Shown: piece after piece, positions 39,467-50,959 of the stretch
Layout: each line of letters starts with the position of its first letter
Position numbering within the stretch: position 1 is the stretch's first letter
Program-made: the position numbers and the translations under genes
Notes under the pieces: generated by a model
What the model was told of the DNA's origin: nothing
Database searches by the model: none
What the model saw: only the letters and a program-made list of their open reading frames with translations
Assembly: GCF_017487345.1 (NCBI RefSeq)
Contig: NZ_CP062006.1
Coordinates: 248,001 to 312,000, forward strand
DNA length: 64,000 nt
Direction of reading: 5' to 3'
Origin: Brevundimonas pondensis
GTDB taxonomy: Bacteria > Pseudomonadota > Alphaproteobacteria > Caulobacterales > Caulobacteraceae

Positions 39467-42325
39467 CTACTGGGCCGTCGTCGGGGCCGGGGCCGAGCGC
39501 ACCTCGACCGGCAGGCCGAGCGCGTCCAGCTGAGGCTTGACCACCGAGGCGTCGCCGACCACCACCCAGACGAACTTGGCCGGATCGATGGCGGCGCGGG
39601 CGGCGGCGTCCATCTGTTGGGCCGTCAGGGCGTTGATGCGGCCGGCCAGGGCTTCCTGATAGCCGTCAGGGCGGCCGTACAGGGCGTTGGAGCGCAGGGC
39701 GCCCAGCACCTGGGCCGAGGTTTCATAGCTGCCCGACAGGCCGCGCGTGTCGCCCAGAACCGTGCGGTCGCGCTCGGCCTTGGTGACGCCGTCGGCGCCG
39801 AGGAAGCGCTCGTACTGACCGATCAGGGCGGCGATCGATTCGCCTGTGCGGTTGGCCTGGACCGGGGCGTTGACGATGTAGGGCGAGCGGTTCTGCATCG
39901 TGCTGACATTGCCGCGCACGCCATAGGACCAGCCCTTGGTCTCACGCAGGTCGGCGTTGATCCGCGACAGGAAGTCGGCGCCCAGAACCGTGTTGGCCGT
40001 GGTCAGGGTCAGCAGGTCGTCCGTGCCCGACACCGGCAGAACCTGACCGCCGTAGATCAGCGACTGCGGCGACTGCGGGCGGTCGATCAGGACGATGCGG
40101 GCCGAGGTCTGGGGCAGGGCGGCGTTGAACGACTTGGCGCCCTTGGCGGTCGTCGGCGCGCGCCAGTCGCCGAAGGCGGCTTCCAGCTGCGGCTTCAGTT
40201 CGGCCAGCGGCAGATCCGAGACAACGAACAGCTTGGCGTTGTCGGGACGGATCCAGCGGGCGTGTTCCGCCGCGAGGTCGGCGCGCGTCAGACCGCGGAT
40301 CACCGCCTCGTCGCCCGAACCGCTGAACGAACGGCCGTAGGGGTGTCCTTCGCCATAGATCAGCGGCGGCAGGGCGCGAGCAGCGATGGCGGCCGGCTGT
40401 GTCTTTTCATTGGCCAGGCCGGCCAGGCGCTGGGCGCGCAGACGCTCGACCTCGGCCGGGGCGAAGGCGGGGTTGCGCACCATGTCCGACAGCAGGGTCA
40501 GCGACGGCTGCAGGTTGGTGGTCACGGTCGACAGGCTGGCCGAGGTGCGGTCCATCGACGAACCGACCGAAACGCTGGCGCCCAGACGCTCCTGGGCTTC
40601 GGCCAGGGCCTTGGAATCGCGTGTCGTCGTGCCTTCCTGCATGACGTTCAGCATCAGGGTGTGCGCGCCCAGGCGATCGGCGCTATCGGCAGCGACGCCA
40701 GCGTCGAACTCCAGCGCCACGCGCGTCACGGGCACCGTGGTCGAACGGGCGTAGACCACCTCGATCCCGTTCGACAGGGCGGCGCGCTCCACGGCGGGGA
40801 AGTCGACGTTGGACACCTGGCCGATGGCCGGGGTCGCCTCGCGGGCCACGCGCTGGATCGGCGCCGCCGGCGCCGGGGTCGCGCCCGACGGGGCGGCGGC
40901 GGCCTCGACATAGGCCTCGCGCTCGCCCGGCACGACGATCTGGCTGTAGACGGGGCGGCTCAGCCACTTCTTCATCGCGGCCTGGACCTGGGCCGGAGTC
41001 ACGGCGGCATAGGCCGCCAGCTCCTTCTTGTAGAAGTCGGGATCGCCCGAATACAGTTGCCCTTCGGCCAGGACCGAGGCCTTGCCGTTGGCCATTTCCA
41101 GACCCTGGATGCGGCGCGAGGCGAACTGGGTCACCACGCGGTCGATCTCGTCCTGGGTCGGGCCGTTGGCGATCAGGTCGGCCAGGACGGCGTCCATGCG
41201 GCGGGCCACGGCGTCGGCGTCGGCGCCCGGCTTCACCATGGCCGAATAGCTGAACATGCTGACGCGCTGGAAGGCCTGGTTGCCGGCCGAGACGCTGGAG
41301 GCGATCTGCTCGTCGCGCACCAGCACATTGTCCAGACGCGAACTCGCCAGCCCGCCCAGCACCGATGCGCCGACGCTCAGCGGCACCGAGTCCGGGTCAT
41401 TCAGACCTGGCGTCGCCCAGGTGCGGCTGATGCGGGTCTGGGCGACGCGGTCATGCAGCACCTGCTCGACCGGGGCGGCCAGGGTCGGGATCGGCGCTTG
41501 CAGCGGGGTATGCACCGGGCCGCGGGCGATGCCGCCGAAGTAGCGTTGGCTCAGTTCGCGGGCCTTGGCCTCGTCGATGTCGCCCGACAGGACCAGGATG
41601 GCGTTGTTGGGGCCGTAGTTCTGGCGGAACCAGTCGCGCACCGTCTCCATGCTGGCGGCGTCCAGATCGGCCATCGAACCGATGGTCGAGTGGCGATAGG
41701 GATGGCCCTCGGGGAACAGGGCTTCCAGCGTGGCGTAGTAGGTCAGGCCGTAGGGCTGGTTGTCGCCCTGGCGCTTCTCGTTCTGGACGACGCCGCGTTG
41801 CAGATCCAGCACCTCCTGGCTGACCTGGCCCAGCAGATAGCCCATGCGGTCGGATTCCAGATACAGGGTGTAGTCCAGCGCCGGGGTCGGCACCGTCTGG
41901 AAGTAGTTGGTGCGGTCGAACCAGGTCGTGCCGTTCAGGCCCGTGGCCCCCGCCGCGTTCATCGTCTGGATGTGGCTGGACGGCGAGTTTTCCGACCCGC
42001 CGAACATCAGGTGCTCGAACAGGTGCGCGAAACCGGTCGAACCCTTGGGCTCGTCCTTGGAGCCGACATTATACCAGACCGACACCGCCACCACGGGCGC
42101 CTTGCGGTCCTCGTGGACCAGGACGGTCAGGCCGTTATCCAGCTGGAAGCGCTTCCACGGAATGTCGACGCGGGCGACCAGCTCCGACACCGGCGCTCCG
42201 CGCAGCGGCGTGGCCGACGGCGCGGTCACGGCGGTCGCGACGGCGGGCGTCGAGGTGTGGGCCAGAACGGGCGAAGCGACAGCCACAAGGGCGGCCAGGG
42301 CTACGGAAGAGGCGGCAAGGCGCAT
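39467..42325 (-). CDS. Periplasmic M16-family zinc peptidase, double-length
   Basis: A 952-residue precursor with a signal peptide (1-22, ending VLA). Two M16 units are present. The first has the inverted zinc motif HLFEH (101-105) plus the distal Glu183 in NEKRQ, so it is catalytic. The second (from about 480) has no HxxEH where expected (LGAHTLMLNVMQEG) and is the usual inactive partner. Family members degrade small peptides or remove signal or proprotein pieces in the periplasm. It lies downstream of lepA on the same strand, 250 bases away. Confidence 0.92.
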   Translation of the reverse strand: MRLAASSVALAALVAVASPVLAHTSTPAVATAVTAPSATPLRGAPVSELVARVDIPWKRFQLDNGLTVLVHEDRKAPVVAVSVWYNVGSKDEPKGSTGFAHLFEHLMFGGSENSPSSHIQTMNAAGATGLNGTTWFDRTNYFQTVPTPALDYTLYLESDRMGYLLGQVSQEVLDLQRGVVQNEKRQGDNQPYGLTYYATLEALFPEGHPYRHSTIGSMADLDAASMETVRDWFRQNYGPNNAILVLSGDIDEAKARELSQRYFGGIARGPVHTPLQAPIPTLAAPVEQVLHDRVAQTRISRTWATPGLNDPDSVPLSVGASVLGGLASSRLDNVLVRDEQIASSVSAGNQAFQRVSMFSYSAMVKPGADADAVARRMDAVLADLIANGPTQDEIDRVVTQFASRRIQGLEMANGKASVLAEGQLYSGDPDFYKKELAAYAAVTPAQVQAAMKKWLSRPVYSQIVVPGEREAYVEAAAAPSGATPAPAAPIQRVAREATPAIGQVSNVDFPAVERAALSNGIEVVYARSTTVPVTRVALEFDAGVAADSADRLGAHTLMLNVMQEGTTTRDSKALAEAQERLGASVSVGSSMDRTSASLSTVTTNLQPSLTLLSDMVRNPAFAPAEVERLRAQRLAGLANEKTQPAAIAARALPPLIYGEGHPYGRSFSGSGDEAVIRGLTRADLAAEHARWIRPDNAKLFVVSDLPLAELKPQLEAAFGDWRAPTTAKGAKSFNAALPQTSARIVLIDRPQSPQSLIYGGQVLPVSGTDDLLTLTTANTVLGADFLSRINADLRETKGWSYGVRGNVSTMQNRSPYIVNAPVQANRTGESIAALIGQYERFLGADGVTKAERDRTVLGDTRGLSGSYETSAQVLGALRSNALYGRPDGYQEALAGRINALTAQQMDAAARAAIDPAKFVWVVVGDASVVKPQLDALGLPVEVRSAPAPTTAQ

Positions 42326-42543
42326 GGATTTCAGTCCCCAACAATGATGTTGGGCCGAACCTTAGCCGCGCATCTTCGAACGGCAACGCGACACATTGCT
42401 ATATGAACGATTGTTCATGTTCAGGGCGCCGCCTTCAACGCCTCCAGCGCCTCGCGCATCGGCCACCGCCTGCGCCTCGAAGGGCTACGCCTTTCAGCGT
42501 GCTCAGGGAGTAGGCGAGGTTCAAGCCGCAATTGCGACGGGGA

Positions 42544-42569
42544 GGGCGCAGCGTTCGCTAGCTGCGCCC
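42544..42569 (-). terminator. Hairpin downstream of lepA
   Basis: Perfect 9-base stem GGGCGCAGC/GCTGCGCCC with an eight-base loop, seven bases after the lepA stop on the minus strand. There is no T tract, so it may be a weak terminator or an mRNA 3' stabiliser. The rest of 42,326-42,575 shows no gene. Confidence 0.5.
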
Positions 42570-42575
42570 AAGCCC

Positions 42576-44384
<1,809 letters not shown>

Positions 44385-44755
44385 GGTCCGCGCGCTTAGC
44401 ATCCGCCGGGCCGGAAGGCTACGGGAACGGCGTGTGGCGTGCGCGCTCGCCGTCGGCGTGAAAGCGGCGCGCCTGGCGGGTTCGTGTTTCAGGCGAAGAA
44501 GGCGGAAGTTTCGCGACAGAAATCTCTATTATCTTATCTTTTGATTTTGTTCGAAAGTTTTAGTTACCGAAAGGTTAAACCTGTCGGAACTGTTCGACGA
44601 AAGCTGACGTTGGCGCTCTGGAGCTAAGGCTGGGAGTGGGCCGCTATGAACCGTTGTGAATACAGCGAGAATTGCAAATTCGGGCTGGTGGAATCTTGTG
44701 CGAATATTGAATCGCCCGCCAACGCATGTGTTAATTGCGAGGCGGCGGCCTAGTC
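44385..44755. promoter_or_regulatory. 371-base divergent intergenic region with AT-rich core
   Basis: No gene supported. The segment 44,512-44,590 is clearly AT-rich (runs such as TATTATCTTATCTTTTGATTTTG) in an otherwise GC-rich area, as expected for promoters of lepA (minus) and the polysaccharide genes (plus). A short string CGAAAGCTGACG (about 44,597-44,608) recurs upstream of the amyloid-like gene (about 50,869), which may be chance. Confidence 0.5.
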
Positions 44756-45868
44756 ATGGGCGACACCATTCTCATCACGGGCGGCGCGGGTTTTGTCGGT
44801 CGCCATGTCGCCAGGACCTTGCTGGATCGCGGTCACCGGGTGCGGGCCCTGGACGGGCTGATCGCGCAGGTTCACCCGCGCGGCGAGCGGCCCGCCGATC
44901 TGGACCCTGAAGTTGAACTGCTGGAAGGCGATATTCGCGACGCGGCTGCTGTGCGCCGTGCGCTCGCGGGCGTCGACAAGGTGGTTCACCTGGCGGCTGA
45001 AGTCGGGGTGGGCCAGAGCATGTATGCGGTTGATCGCTACACCTCGGTCAATGACTACGGTACGGCGGTGCTGTTCCAGCAGCTGATCGATCAGCCGGTT
45101 CGCCGCGTCGTCGTGGCCTCCTCCATGAGCATCTACGGAGAAGGTCTGTACCGTACGGTTGACGGTGAACTGAGGCAGGATGTCGTGCGCGGACGGCGTA
45201 ATGCGGATGGCTCGTGGGACCCGCTCGATGCGAGCGGGCGACCCATGATCCCGGCGCCGACGCCCGAGACCAAGGCGCCGACGCTGAAGAGCGTTTATGC
45301 GATCAACAAATACGTGCAGGAACTGCTGACCCTGACCCTGACCGCCCAGTACGGGATGGAGGGCGTGGCGCTGCGGTTGTGGAACATCTACGGTCCCGGC
45401 CAGGCGCTCTCCAACCCCTATACGGGGGTTCTGGCCATCTTCGCCTCACGGATCGCCAACGGCCATCCGCCGATGGTGTTCGAGGACGGGCGTCAGAGGC
45501 GGGATTTCGTCCATGTTGCTGACGTGGCTCGTGCTTTCGCCTTGGCTCTGGAAGAGCCGATGGCGACAGGCGAGGCGTTCAACATCGGCTCTGGCGAGGA
45601 TCGTTCGGTCGAACAGGTGGCGCGCCTTCAGGCCGCCTCCATGGGGCGTTCCGATCTGGAGCCTCTCATCACCCAGCAGGCGCGGGCGGGCGACATACGT
45701 CACAATATTCCGGACCTGACCAAGGCGCGAACCCTTCTGGGCTATGCGCCGCAACAGGATTTCAGCGACGGCCTGGCTGAATTGGCCGAGTGGGTGGCCA
45801 GTCAGGAGAGCGAAGACCGTGTGGTCGAGGCGCGGAATGAACTGGAGATGCGGGGGCTGGTCCTGTGA
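44756..45868 (+). CDS. NAD-dependent epimerase, dTDP-L-rhamnose 4-epimerase-like
   Basis: A 370-residue extended SDR enzyme. It has a nucleotide-binding GGAGFVGRHV (about 8-17), catalytic Ser region ASSMSIYG (about 122-129) and YAINKY (about 181-186) for the Tyr/Lys pair. A WDPLDASGRPMIPAPTPE insert lies before the active site. That insert, with PxPTxE, is typical of dTDP-L-rhamnose 4-epimerases, although the usual two-Cys motif is not present. It makes a nucleotide sugar for surface polysaccharide. A TTG 21 bases upstream is an alternative start. Confidence 0.8.
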   Translation: MGDTILITGGAGFVGRHVARTLLDRGHRVRALDGLIAQVHPRGERPADLDPEVELLEGDIRDAAAVRRALAGVDKVVHLAAEVGVGQSMYAVDRYTSVNDYGTAVLFQQLIDQPVRRVVVASSMSIYGEGLYRTVDGELRQDVVRGRRNADGSWDPLDASGRPMIPAPTPETKAPTLKSVYAINKYVQELLTLTLTAQYGMEGVALRLWNIYGPGQALSNPYTGVLAIFASRIANGHPPMVFEDGRQRRDFVHVADVARAFALALEEPMATGEAFNIGSGEDRSVEQVARLQAASMGRSDLEPLITQQARAGDIRHNIPDLTKARTLLGYAPQQDFSDGLAELAEWVASQESEDRVVEARNELEMRGLVL

Positions 45869-45930
45869 CCCGGGCTCCTGAAGGCGCCGCGGGTCGCGAT
45901 GCGCGCAATCGTGGAGGACACGAAGAGGCC

Positions 45931-46944
45931 ATGACGTCCAGAATCCGAAATCAGAGCGTGCTCGTCGCCGGCGGCGCGGGCTTTCTGGGCTCGCATTTGT
46001 GCGACCGTCTTCTGGCGGAAGGCGCACGTGTGCTGTGCATCGACAACCTGCTTACCGGCAGTCTGGACAATCTGGAGCGCGCCTTCAGCCACCCCCGGTT
46101 CGAGTTCATTCTGGCGGATGTGGTGAAGCCGTTGCCGGGACGGATCACGCGGCGGCGTTTCGACCGCATCTACAACCTGGCCTGTGCGGCTTCACCGCCG
46201 CTGTATCAGGCCGATCCGGAACACACGTTGCTGACCAGCGTCCTGGGCACCAAGCACCTGCTTGACCTGTCCGAGGCCAAGGCGGCGCGTTTCCTGCTGA
46301 CCTCGACCAGCGAAATCTACGGCGACCCCCATGTTCACCCTCAGCCCGAAACCTATTGGGGGAATGTCAACTCGACCGGGCCGCGCGCCTGTTACGACGA
46401 GGGCAAGCGGTGCGCCGAGACCCTGAGCTTCGATTTCGACCGTGCGGGCAGGGGCGAGGTCCGGGTGGCGCGCATCTTCAACACCTATGGTCCGCGTCTG
46501 TCGGCCGAGGATGGGCGGGTGGTGTCCAATCTCGTCAGCCAGGCCCTGGCGGGCGCCGACATTACTGTTTTCGGCGACGGCAGCCAGACCCGGTCGTTCT
46601 GCTATGTGGCCGACCTGGTCGGCGGCCTCATGGCGCTGATGGAGCATGACGGGCCTCAGCCCGGTCCGATCAATCTGGGCAATCCCACTGAACTGACCGT
46701 CCGCGAACTGGTCGAGGTGGTGTTGGAACTGACGGGCTCTTCGTCCGAAGTGACGCATGCTCCGCTGCCGACGGATGATCCCCGGCGGCGTCGCCCGGAC
46801 ATTTCCAAGGCGGCCACAGTGCTGGATTGGCGTCCCTCGACGTCTTTGACGCAGGGGCTGAACGCGACGATCGACTGGTTTGACCAACAGGCGCGTGCGC
46901 GCAAGGTCGCCTCGGCCGCAGACGGCGTCGCCCTGTCCGCGTGA
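45931..46944 (+). CDS. UDP-glucuronate decarboxylase (UDP-xylose synthase)-like
   Basis: A 337-residue extended SDR with GGAGFLGSHL (14-23), ACAASPPLYQADP, TSTSEIYGDP, then the strongly diagnostic YWGNVN followed by GPRACYDEGKRCAETL. That is the UXS pattern, with Tyr/Lys in YDEGK. The RIFNTYGPR block also fits. It would make UDP-xylose from UDP-glucuronate. ATG 45,931 has AGAGG upstream; a GTG at 45,865 overlapping the previous stop would add 22 residues. It is co-transcribed with the epimerase. Confidence 0.87.
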   Translation: MTSRIRNQSVLVAGGAGFLGSHLCDRLLAEGARVLCIDNLLTGSLDNLERAFSHPRFEFILADVVKPLPGRITRRRFDRIYNLACAASPPLYQADPEHTLLTSVLGTKHLLDLSEAKAARFLLTSTSEIYGDPHVHPQPETYWGNVNSTGPRACYDEGKRCAETLSFDFDRAGRGEVRVARIFNTYGPRLSAEDGRVVSNLVSQALAGADITVFGDGSQTRSFCYVADLVGGLMALMEHDGPQPGPINLGNPTELTVRELVEVVLELTGSSSEVTHAPLPTDDPRRRRPDISKAATVLDWRPSTSLTQGLNATIDWFDQQARARKVASAADGVALSA

Positions 46945-47007
46945 TTTCTGATTTCGTGAAGGCAGAACCGGCGGCGCCGTGTGGAAGCGCCGCCGGAATC
47001 CGGTCGT

Positions 47008-47718
47008 CTAGAAGCTGCGGCTCAGGCCGATAGCCAGATAGGGCTCGGTGTCGCCATCGCCGACACGTCCCCCGACAGAGACGCGAACCTCGGTTCCAGC
47101 CGTGGGTTCGAAGGCGATCACCGCGCCCAGGGCCTGACGATCATAGGTGGGGTCGCCTTCGAGTATGGCCTCGGCGCCCAGACGCGGCCCGCCCGGCCGC
47201 ATTTGGCGCGTGACCTCGCCGCGAACATAGTAGTCCTCGATATCGACGCCATAGGAAGCGAAGCCGACCGTGCGCCAGGCCCCCGCGTAGCGAGCGCCGT
47301 CGACGGACAGCAGGGCGTCCCACTGCTGTCCCTGGCGCGGGTTCTGCGGATCGTCCCGGGACAGGTCGGTGTCCGAATAGCGCGCGCCCACGCCCAGATT
47401 CAGATAGCCCCACTCGCCCGATCGTCTGTGCACCAGCGACAGCTCCAGATTGACGAAGTCCGCGTCGAAATCGGAGCCGCCGCGCCGGTAATCATAGCTG
47501 CCGGCGGAGGCGATGGGACGCACGGCCCACCCCTGATCCGGGTGCGCGCCGGGAAGGGGGACCAGGGCGCCAAGGTAGCCGAATTGATCGTTTGCGACGA
47601 AGCCGCCGCCGAAGATCGCAGGCCGGTCCTGGGCCATGGCCGGGCTGAACAGGCCGCAAGCGACGAGAGTCGCGGCGAGCAAGAGCGCGGGTCGGCTGTG
47701 TCGCAAGGCGATAGGCAT
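47008..47718 (-). CDS. bcsS: Cellulose-biosynthesis BcsS-like outer-membrane protein
   Basis: The 236-residue precursor has a signal peptide (about 1-30, ending AMAQ). The mature part is beta-barrel-like with IFGGGFVANDQFGYLGALVPLPGA and QGWAVRPIASAG, typical of the BcsS family found with bacterial cellulose or related polysaccharide genes. It ends in Phe (GLSRSF), as outer-membrane barrels do. GGAGG precedes the ATG. It lies on the opposite strand between the sugar-nucleotide genes and the xylanase gene. Confidence 0.75.
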   Translation of the reverse strand: MPIALRHSRPALLLAATLVACGLFSPAMAQDRPAIFGGGFVANDQFGYLGALVPLPGAHPDQGWAVRPIASAGSYDYRRGGSDFDADFVNLELSLVHRRSGEWGYLNLGVGARYSDTDLSRDDPQNPRQGQQWDALLSVDGARYAGAWRTVGFASYGVDIEDYYVRGEVTRQMRPGGPRLGAEAILEGDPTYDRQALGAVIAFEPTAGTEVRVSVGGRVGDGDTEPYLAIGLSRSF

Positions 47719-47924
47719 CGAACCTGTATCCTCCCTCAAGGGGCCCGCTCGCCAGTCGGCGACCGTCCCGAACGTTCCACCAGATGCCACAGTTCCGCCC
47801 TATCAATTGACATGAAATGAACAGGGGGGCCTGATTTCAGAGCGTCGTCGTGATGAGCCGTGCACGGCTCGTTAAGCCTGATCGGGCAGGCTGACCCCCA
47901 CATCACCGACGACGGACCGGTTTG

Positions 47925-49070
47925 ATGCGTATTTCTTCGACGCGCCGAGGCTTTCTCGGCGGCGTAATCATTGCGCCTGCTCTGATGGGCTTTTCGAATT
48001 CCACCGATGCGGAGGGCGGCATGGGCGCCGTCGATCGTCGCGGCCCGTCGCGAGGAGCCGCCCGCGACGGGCGCTACCTGGGCGCGGCGGTGCGAATCGA
48101 CCAGATCGAGGCCGAGCCCCGTCTGGCGGAGGCGGTGCTGCGCGATTGCGCCTCGCTGACGCCGGAAATCGACATGAAGTGGGATGCGCTGCAGCCTGGA
48201 CCGGGCGAATGGCGCACCGGACCGGCCGACGGATTGGTCGCCTTTGCACGTCAGCATGGCCTGGCCGTGCGCGGCCACACCCTGTTGTGGGATCAAAGCA
48301 CCCCGGCCTGGGTCCGAGCGCGGCTGGAGCGCGACCCTGGCGACTGGAGCCTTGTCGCCGACTATTTCAAGACGGTGCTCGGGCGTTACGGCGCCTTCGT
48401 CGACGAATGGGACGTGGTCAACGAACCCATCGATACCGGCGTGCGCGACAATTTGCGCGCGACCGTCTTCCGCAAGGCCTATGGTCCCGACTATGTCGCG
48501 CGGGCCCTGCATGAGGCTAGGGCCCATGCGCCTCATGCGCGGTTGGTCGTCAACGACTACGGGTTCGACTACGACAATCCGGTCGAGAATGCGCGCCGCG
48601 CAGCCTTCCTGCGTCTGCTTGAAGATCTCAAGGCCAGGGGCGCGCCCTTGGACGGTGTCGGCGTTCAGGCGCATCTGGATCTCGGCAAGGGACCGCTGAA
48701 GCGCGAACTGCTGGCCCCCTTCTTCAGTCGCATCGCCGATCTGGGGCTGGGCATCGCCATCACCGAGCTGGACGTCAAGGAACACGATCTTCGCGGCGAT
48801 GTGGCGGAGCGCGACCGTCAGGTCGCGGATCACGTCCAGGCCTATCTCGACATCGCTCTGGAGCAGGCATCGGTGACCGGGGTGACCACATGGGGTCTCA
48901 GCGACCGCCACTCCTGGCTGCAGAAGAAGCCCGTCCGGCCGACGGCCAGTCCGGCGGGTCTGAACCGCGGCCTGCCCTATGACGGCGCCCTGACGCCGAA
49001 GCCGGTCTACTGGACCATCCAGCAGGCCATGCTCGACGCCAAGGCGTCGCCGATGCTCACGAACCGCTGA
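47925..49070 (+). CDS. Endo-1,4-beta-xylanase, GH10 family
   Basis: A 381-residue precursor with a Tat-type start (SSTRRGFLGG). The GH10 barrel carries the acid/base Glu168 in WDVVNEPID, the nucleophile Glu282 in AITELDVKEHD, and RGHTLLWDQSTPAW, all diagnostic. It cleaves beta-1,4-xylan. Its place beside a UDP-xylose-synthase-like gene and a GT2 synthase suggests it may trim a self-made xylose-containing polysaccharide, not only plant xylan. Its end overlaps the converging GT2 gene by 14 bases. Confidence 0.92.
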   Translation: MRISSTRRGFLGGVIIAPALMGFSNSTDAEGGMGAVDRRGPSRGAARDGRYLGAAVRIDQIEAEPRLAEAVLRDCASLTPEIDMKWDALQPGPGEWRTGPADGLVAFARQHGLAVRGHTLLWDQSTPAWVRARLERDPGDWSLVADYFKTVLGRYGAFVDEWDVVNEPIDTGVRDNLRATVFRKAYGPDYVARALHEARAHAPHARLVVNDYGFDYDNPVENARRAAFLRLLEDLKARGAPLDGVGVQAHLDLGKGPLKRELLAPFFSRIADLGLGIAITELDVKEHDLRGDVAERDRQVADHVQAYLDIALEQASVTGVTTWGLSDRHSWLQKKPVRPTASPAGLNRGLPYDGALTPKPVYWTIQQAMLDAKASPMLTNR

Positions 49071-50496
49071 CAATGGACGCCTGACCGCGACGTTCTGAGC
49101 GGATCAGCGCCTCGTTCGCATTGATCTTCTCGGTGCGCTCCCAGACCAGGCCGCCGTCGCGCATGAACATCCAGAAGCCGAGCCACAGCGGGATCAGCCA
49201 CACCACCCACCAGATCATGAGGAACAGGGGGTTGACCTTCAGCATGTAGATCAGCCGGTCGGAGGTCTTGTCCAGGACCAGGGCTGTGCGCTTCCAGGTG
49301 CTGACGTAGAGCCCGATCAGGGTCAGGATCAGAAGTGTGACGTTGATCAGGGACAGCCAGAACAGCCAGGCCGGAATGGCGGCGTTGTGGAAGCCGAGCG
49401 TCAGCGCCCAGACCCCGGTGGGGAAGCCGAGCGCATTCACCCACAAGGAGGCGCAAGGCAGGAAGTTGGTCCAGGCTTTCATTTTCTGAACGGGCGTGAA
49501 GTCCAGTTCGTCCAGCGGCCGTCCCAGGCTCTGGAAGAAGCCGCAAACCCAACGTTTGCGTTGGGTGATCCCTCGACCGAAGGTCAGAGGCGTTTCCTCG
49601 ATCAACGGCTCCTCGATCACGCCCAGGCGTTTGCCGGCCGCCCAGAAGCGCATCCCCACCTCGGGGTCCTCGATCGCCAGCCAGGGATGGAAGCCGCCCA
49701 GGGCCTGCAGGTCCGAGGCGCGGAAGAAGACGCCCTTGCCCAGCACCCAGTAGGGATGTTTCCCGTCTGCGCTCAGATGGCGATACTTGCGGCCGTCCCA
49801 GGCCATATGGTCGAAGGCGTGCCAGCTGGCGGCCAGGCTCGCGTTGAGATTGCCCGCGACGTTTTCCGCCTGGAGCACGTCGTACTTCAGCATGCCGGCG
49901 GCACCTGCCCGGAAATGATCCGGCGGCGGGCAGCTGTCGGCGTCGATGTAGTCGATCAGGAAGTCCTCGCCCTGGGGCGTTTCGTCGAGCACCCTGTACA
50001 GGGCGTAGATCAACTGGCGGGTCTTTTTGGGCGGCAGGTCGCGGTTCTGCGCATGTGGTCCCCGCCGCCACCAGTAGGCTCGGGGATTCTGGTCCCAGGC
50101 TTTCCACACGACATCCCATGTGGCGTCGCTGGTCGGCGGCACCTCCATGATGCTCAGGAAGCCGAATTCGGATCTCAGCCGTTCCAGGCTGGCGATGGTC
50201 TCGCGGTCGTCGGCGTTCGGAATCGCCACCACGCGCCAGCGGTCTTTCGGATAGTCCATGCGGGCCAGGGCCGTGAAGGTGGTCCGCATCGTCTCCTCCA
50301 GTTCGTGAAGGACCGGATAGAACATCAGGATCGGCGGCGAGGCTTCATCAGGCGGCGCTGTCGTCGCGCTCACCAGATTCACTGGGCGCGAGAACAGATA
50401 GAAGTCGACCAGGAAGGTCAGGGCGTAGAGAATTTGCGCGATGGCGAAGAGTATTAGCCAGACATTCTGGCCGGATGTCAGATCAATGGCGTTCAC
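49057..50496 (-). CDS. Membrane family 2 glycosyltransferase (polysaccharide synthase-like)
   Basis: A 479-residue protein. One N-terminal membrane helix (about 8-35) is followed by a cytosolic GT-A domain with DADDRET, DYIDADSCPPPDH (DxD-type), IEDPEVGMRF (ED acid) and GITQRKRWVCGF (Q-x-x-R-W binding). At least three more helices lie at the C-terminus (about 330-440). This is the processive or semi-processive GT2 layout of exopolysaccharide synthases. GTG 50,496 is chosen because GGAGGGGA lies just upstream; an ATG at 50,544 has no such site. Confidence 0.85.
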   Translation of the reverse strand: MNAIDLTSGQNVWLILFAIAQILYALTFLVDFYLFSRPVNLVSATTAPPDEASPPILMFYPVLHELEETMRTTFTALARMDYPKDRWRVVAIPNADDRETIASLERLRSEFGFLSIMEVPPTSDATWDVVWKAWDQNPRAYWWRRGPHAQNRDLPPKKTRQLIYALYRVLDETPQGEDFLIDYIDADSCPPPDHFRAGAAGMLKYDVLQAENVAGNLNASLAASWHAFDHMAWDGRKYRHLSADGKHPYWVLGKGVFFRASDLQALGGFHPWLAIEDPEVGMRFWAAGKRLGVIEEPLIEETPLTFGRGITQRKRWVCGFFQSLGRPLDELDFTPVQKMKAWTNFLPCASLWVNALGFPTGVWALTLGFHNAAIPAWLFWLSLINVTLLILTLIGLYVSTWKRTALVLDKTSDRLIYMLKVNPLFLMIWWVVWLIPLWLGFWMFMRDGGLVWERTEKINANEALIRSERRGQASIVSGS

Positions 50497-50959
50497 CTGG
50501 AAACTCCCCTCCAGACTGCCGGCGCCGGTTGGCGTCAAACACATGACAATGGGTCAGGGCCCCCCAGCGGGGCGATCACCGACTGCGCAACGCGTTCAAG
50601 GGCGCGAAGATGCATCAGCTGCTTCGCTTTGTACTTTTTGTGTCGATGAGTGAGAGCAAATCTGGTGATTATTGCGCCAGTCGTGGTGGCGATTATTGTT
50701 TTTTATGGCTCACGTTTACGTTATTGTGGCCAAAAATGGATGTTTTAAATCTCTAATTGATAACTCAATTCATTCAATTTTGAAGATTTCAAAGTCAATG
50801 AAAAGATCAAATGTTAAATTGAGACCGATTACCGTCTGAATTTTGGCGATTTTCCGCGCGCTTTTAGGTCGAAAGCTGACGGGAACATGTCGGCCTCGCT
50901 CTGATTGGAGGGTGCGGAGGCCGAGGGGCCTTCCTTAAATCAGCTTCGGAGGGTTCATC
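50497..50959. promoter_or_regulatory. 463-base regulatory gap with AT-rich block
   Basis: No gene supported. Bases about 50,640-50,830 are very AT-rich for this genome (TTTAAATCTCTAATTGATAA, AATTCATTCAATTTTG) and sit between the divergent GT2 synthase and the amyloid-like operon. This is a likely control region for both matrix modules. GGAGG lies before the GTG at 50,960. Confidence 0.55.

Noticed and set aside
39326..42406. Open plus-strand frame of 1,026 codons opposite the M16 peptidase
   Set aside because: The product is Arg/Gly/Ala low-complexity, and the minus strand has a clear signal peptide, HLFEH and distal Glu. Shadow of biased third positions.
44656..44910. Small plus-strand gene upstream of the epimerase
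   Set aside because: Its second half is an out-of-frame reading of the epimerase N-terminus, and its first half has no motif or clear ribosome binding site.
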